A stretch of 7,510 nt of DNA, taken from contig JACCVK010000052.1 of assembly GCA_013698195.1 (NCBI GenBank), positions 1 through 7,510 of the forward strand, read 5' to 3'. The translations under genes were made by a program, and so were the position numbers. The stretch comes from Actinomycetota bacterium (GTDB lineage Bacteria > Actinomycetota > Thermoleophilia > Gaiellales > Gaiellaceae). The notes under the pieces were generated by a model. The model was not told where the DNA came from, ran no database searches, and saw only the letters and a program-made list of their open reading frames with translations. Numbering within the stretch: the first letter of the stretch is position 1; each line of letters begins with the position of its first letter. This document shows, one piece after another, positions 6,251-7,510 of the stretch.

Positions 6251-7215
6251 GCCAGCTCCTTCCAGAGCGCTTCGATCTCGTCAGCCGCGCGCGTCCAGGT
6301 GAACGCTCGCGCTCGCTCGAGACCGAGCGGGACGAGCTCGTCGCGGCGCTTCTCTGCCTCGGCAATGCCCGCCGCCAGGGCAGACGTGTCGAGAGGATCC
6401 GCAAGGACGGCGGCACCACCGGCCACCTCCTCCATCGCTGTTCCGCGAGACGTCACGACCGGCGCCCCGCACGCCATCGCCTCGAGCACGGGCAGGCCGA
6501 AACCCTCGTAGAGCGACGGGTAGAGGACGCAACGCGCGCCCCGGTAGAGCTTCGCGAGATCGGTGTCGGTTACCTCGCCGATCCAGCCCTGCGTGTCGAC
6601 TCCGCCCCAGCCTCGCGCGCCGACGACTCTGAGCTCGACTCCGGCGAGCCGTGCTGCCTCGACGGCCCGACTGAGGTTCTTGCGCGGCTCGAGCGTCGCC
6701 ACAGCGAGCACGTAGTTGCCGTCGGCGGCCGGTCCGTTCCGCGTGAAGACGTCGTCCACGCCGTTCGGCACGACCCGTATGCGCTCGGCCGGCACGCTCG
6801 TGAGCGCGACGGTCTCCTCTTTCGTGAGCTCGGAGACCGCGACCACAGCGTCCGCCGCCCGCAGCGTGCGGCGCAGCCCTGCCCGCCCGTAGAGGCGGTG
6901 CCAGCGGGGAAACGCCTCCGGATAGCGGAGGATCGCGAGGTCGTGCACGGTCAAGACGACTGGCACGCGTGACTTGGACGGTCCGCGAAACGTCGTGCAG
7001 TGGAGGAGATCGAGGCCGTGACCGCCCCGGCGAAGCGCGAGCGGATACCAGATCGCGTCGCGAACGACGCTGGACGCAGGTCGACGCCCGCCGAACGAAA
7101 GAAGCTCGAGCTCGAGTCCCGGCCGGCCGCGAAGCGCGCCCACGAGCCCACGAACGTGACGCGCGGTGCCGGCTTTCGTCTGGACGAGCGGCGACACGTC
7201 CACGCCGACCCTCAT
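6247..7215 (-). CDS. Family 4 glycosyltransferase (first of two in the operon)
   Basis: 322 residues from ATG 7215 to TGA 6249-6247. The frame is open 30 codons further upstream, but that part is arginine-rich and lies inside the NUDIX gene. ATG 7215 fits the ATGA overlap (7212-7215), has GGAG 7 bases upstream, and begins with the first strand MRVGVDVSPL. It is a GT-B-fold retaining enzyme. The N-terminal half has a loop KAGTARHVRGL (14-24), LLHCTTF (70-76) and VVLTVHDLAI (86-95), then AVSELTKEE (126-134) and VVPNGVD (148-154). The donor half has YVLAVATLEPRKN (168-180) and YPSLYEGFGLPVLEAMACG (232-250) with the EX7E pair E237/E245. The EPRKN and EGFG motifs are those of WbaZ/mannosyltransferase-like GT4 proteins. 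Likely role: adding a sugar, perhaps mannose or a similar hexose, to a lipid-linked glycan in the cytoplasm; the sugar is a guess from the family. It is probably the product of the same duplication as the next gene. Confidence 0.95.
   Translation of the reverse strand: MRVGVDVSPLVQTKAGTARHVRGLVGALRGRPGLELELLSFGGRRPASSVVRDAIWYPLALRRGGHGLDLLHCTTFRGPSKSRVPVVLTVHDLAILRYPEAFPRWHRLYGRAGLRRTLRAADAVVAVSELTKEETVALTSVPAERIRVVPNGVDDVFTRNGPAADGNYVLAVATLEPRKNLSRAVEAARLAGVELRVVGARGWGGVDTQGWIGEVTDTDLAKLYRGARCVLYPSLYEGFGLPVLEAMACGAPVVTSRGTAMEEVAGGAAVLADPLDTSALAAGIAEAEKRRDELVPLGLERARAFTWTRAADEIEALWKELA
6256..6261 (-). promoter_or_regulatory. Strong ribosome binding site for the second GT4 gene
   Basis: AAGGAG on the - strand, with 5 bases to GTG 6250, is the best Shine-Dalgarno match seen in the window. 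It is embedded in the codons for the last residues (WKELA) of the upstream GT4 gene. It fixes the GTG start and suggests independent re-initiation on top of the GTGA coupling. Confidence 0.7.
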
Positions 7216-7510
7216 GCCGGATCTCCGAGCCTGCGCACGACCTCCCGCACCGCTGCGCGCGGCTCCTCGTACTCGAGCAGCGCGAGTGCGTTCTCGGCGG
7301 AGCACCAGCAGTAGCCGACGTGCTCCTCGTCGAGCTGCGGCTCCCAGCCCGCAGAAGCCTCGACCGCGAACGCGTGCACCGCGATCTCGGTGACCTCCGG
7401 CGAGAAGCGGGCACGCACGTCGGGCGGCTCGTCTACGAGGCGATACGCGAACTCTCGCTCCAGGTTCTCGGGAACCGCGTCGAGACCGGTCTCCTCGCGC
7501 AGCTCGCGTG
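7212..7510 (-). CDS. NUDIX hydrolase, NudB-like (5' partial)
   Basis: The last 98 residues are visible, ending at TGA 7214-7212; the first complete codon is at 7508-7506 and the start lies right of the window. The fragment opens with RELREETGL, the conserved second half of the NUDIX box (REUXEEXGU), whose glutamates bind the metal used to hydrolyse a nucleoside diphosphate linked to another moiety. Downstream, ARFSPEVTEIAVHAFAVEAS and then DEEHVGYCWCSAENALALL follow the pattern of NudB/dATP pyrophosphohydrolase-type proteins, where a similar histidine-tyrosine-tryptophan segment precedes a C-terminal helix. A short frame beginning at GTG 7418 is not the real start because it would cut off the NUDIX box. 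The gene overlaps the first GT4 gene by ATGA. The substrate is uncertain: house-cleaning of a nucleotide is the family default, while the setting would also allow a nucleotide-sugar or a polyprenyl-linked intermediate. Confidence 0.88.
   Translation of the reverse strand, partial: RELREETGLDAVPENLEREFAYRLVDEPPDVRARFSPEVTEIAVHAFAVEASAGWEPQLDEEHVGYCWCSAENALALLEYEEPRAAVREVVRRLGDPA
7223..7226 (-). promoter_or_regulatory. Ribosome binding site for the first GT4 gene
   Basis: GGAG on the - strand, with 7 bases to ATG 7215, lies inside the last codons of the NUDIX gene. It favours ATG 7215 over the longer open frame. Confidence 0.55.

Noticed and set aside
6281..7414. 377-codon open frame on the - strand overlapping the first GT4 gene
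   Set aside because: It is dominated by arginine and serine, has no motifs, and overlaps the GT4 frame that carries EPRKN and EX7E. It is a shifted-frame artefact.

Overview
The window is dense, uniformly GC-rich coding DNA. Codon third positions are mostly G or C, GTG starts are common, and consecutive genes often overlap by 4 bp. This fits a high-GC actinobacterium, possibly of the Thermoleophilia/Rubrobacteria type. That placement is an inference from composition and protein style; no marker gene is present. There are no RNA genes, insertion sequences, CRISPR arrays or phage genes, and no stretch over about 35 bp lacks a gene.

Left arm (1-3815, + strand): two coupled membrane-protein genes. 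The first, cut by the left edge, is a WecA/TagO-type polyprenyl-phosphate sugar-1-phosphate transferase joined in one reading frame to the N-terminal half of a CapD/PglF/WbpM-type protein (membrane segments plus a Rossmann domain). The catalytic SDR half of that family is absent. The second gene starts in a GTGA overlap and encodes a 717-aa multi-pass protein that looks like a GT-C glycosyltransferase with a large soluble C-terminal domain.

Right arm (3826-7510, - strand, converging on the left arm across a 10-bp gap): an operon read from right to left. It encodes a NUDIX hydrolase (NudB-like, cut by the right edge), two related GT4 glycosyltransferases, a GT2 glycosyltransferase and a class I SAM-dependent methyltransferase. 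The first four genes are linked by 4-bp ATGA/GTGA overlaps. The only spaced junction, GT2 to methyltransferase, holds a 10-bp-stem hairpin that pairs better on the transcribed strand and begins at the GT2 stop codon.

Taken together this is part of a cell-surface polysaccharide or glycolipid locus. The inferred scheme is: the fusion protein loads the first sugar-phosphate on the lipid carrier, the cytoplasmic GT4 and GT2 enzymes extend it, the methyltransferase modifies or caps the product, and the GT-C protein may transfer lipid-linked sugars outside the membrane. The glycan and the sugar specificities cannot be read from the sequence. The most unusual items are the two-module fusion lacking its SDR domain, the hairpin at the single uncoupled operon junction, and a GT2 enzyme lacking the usual nucleotide-binding aspartate motif.
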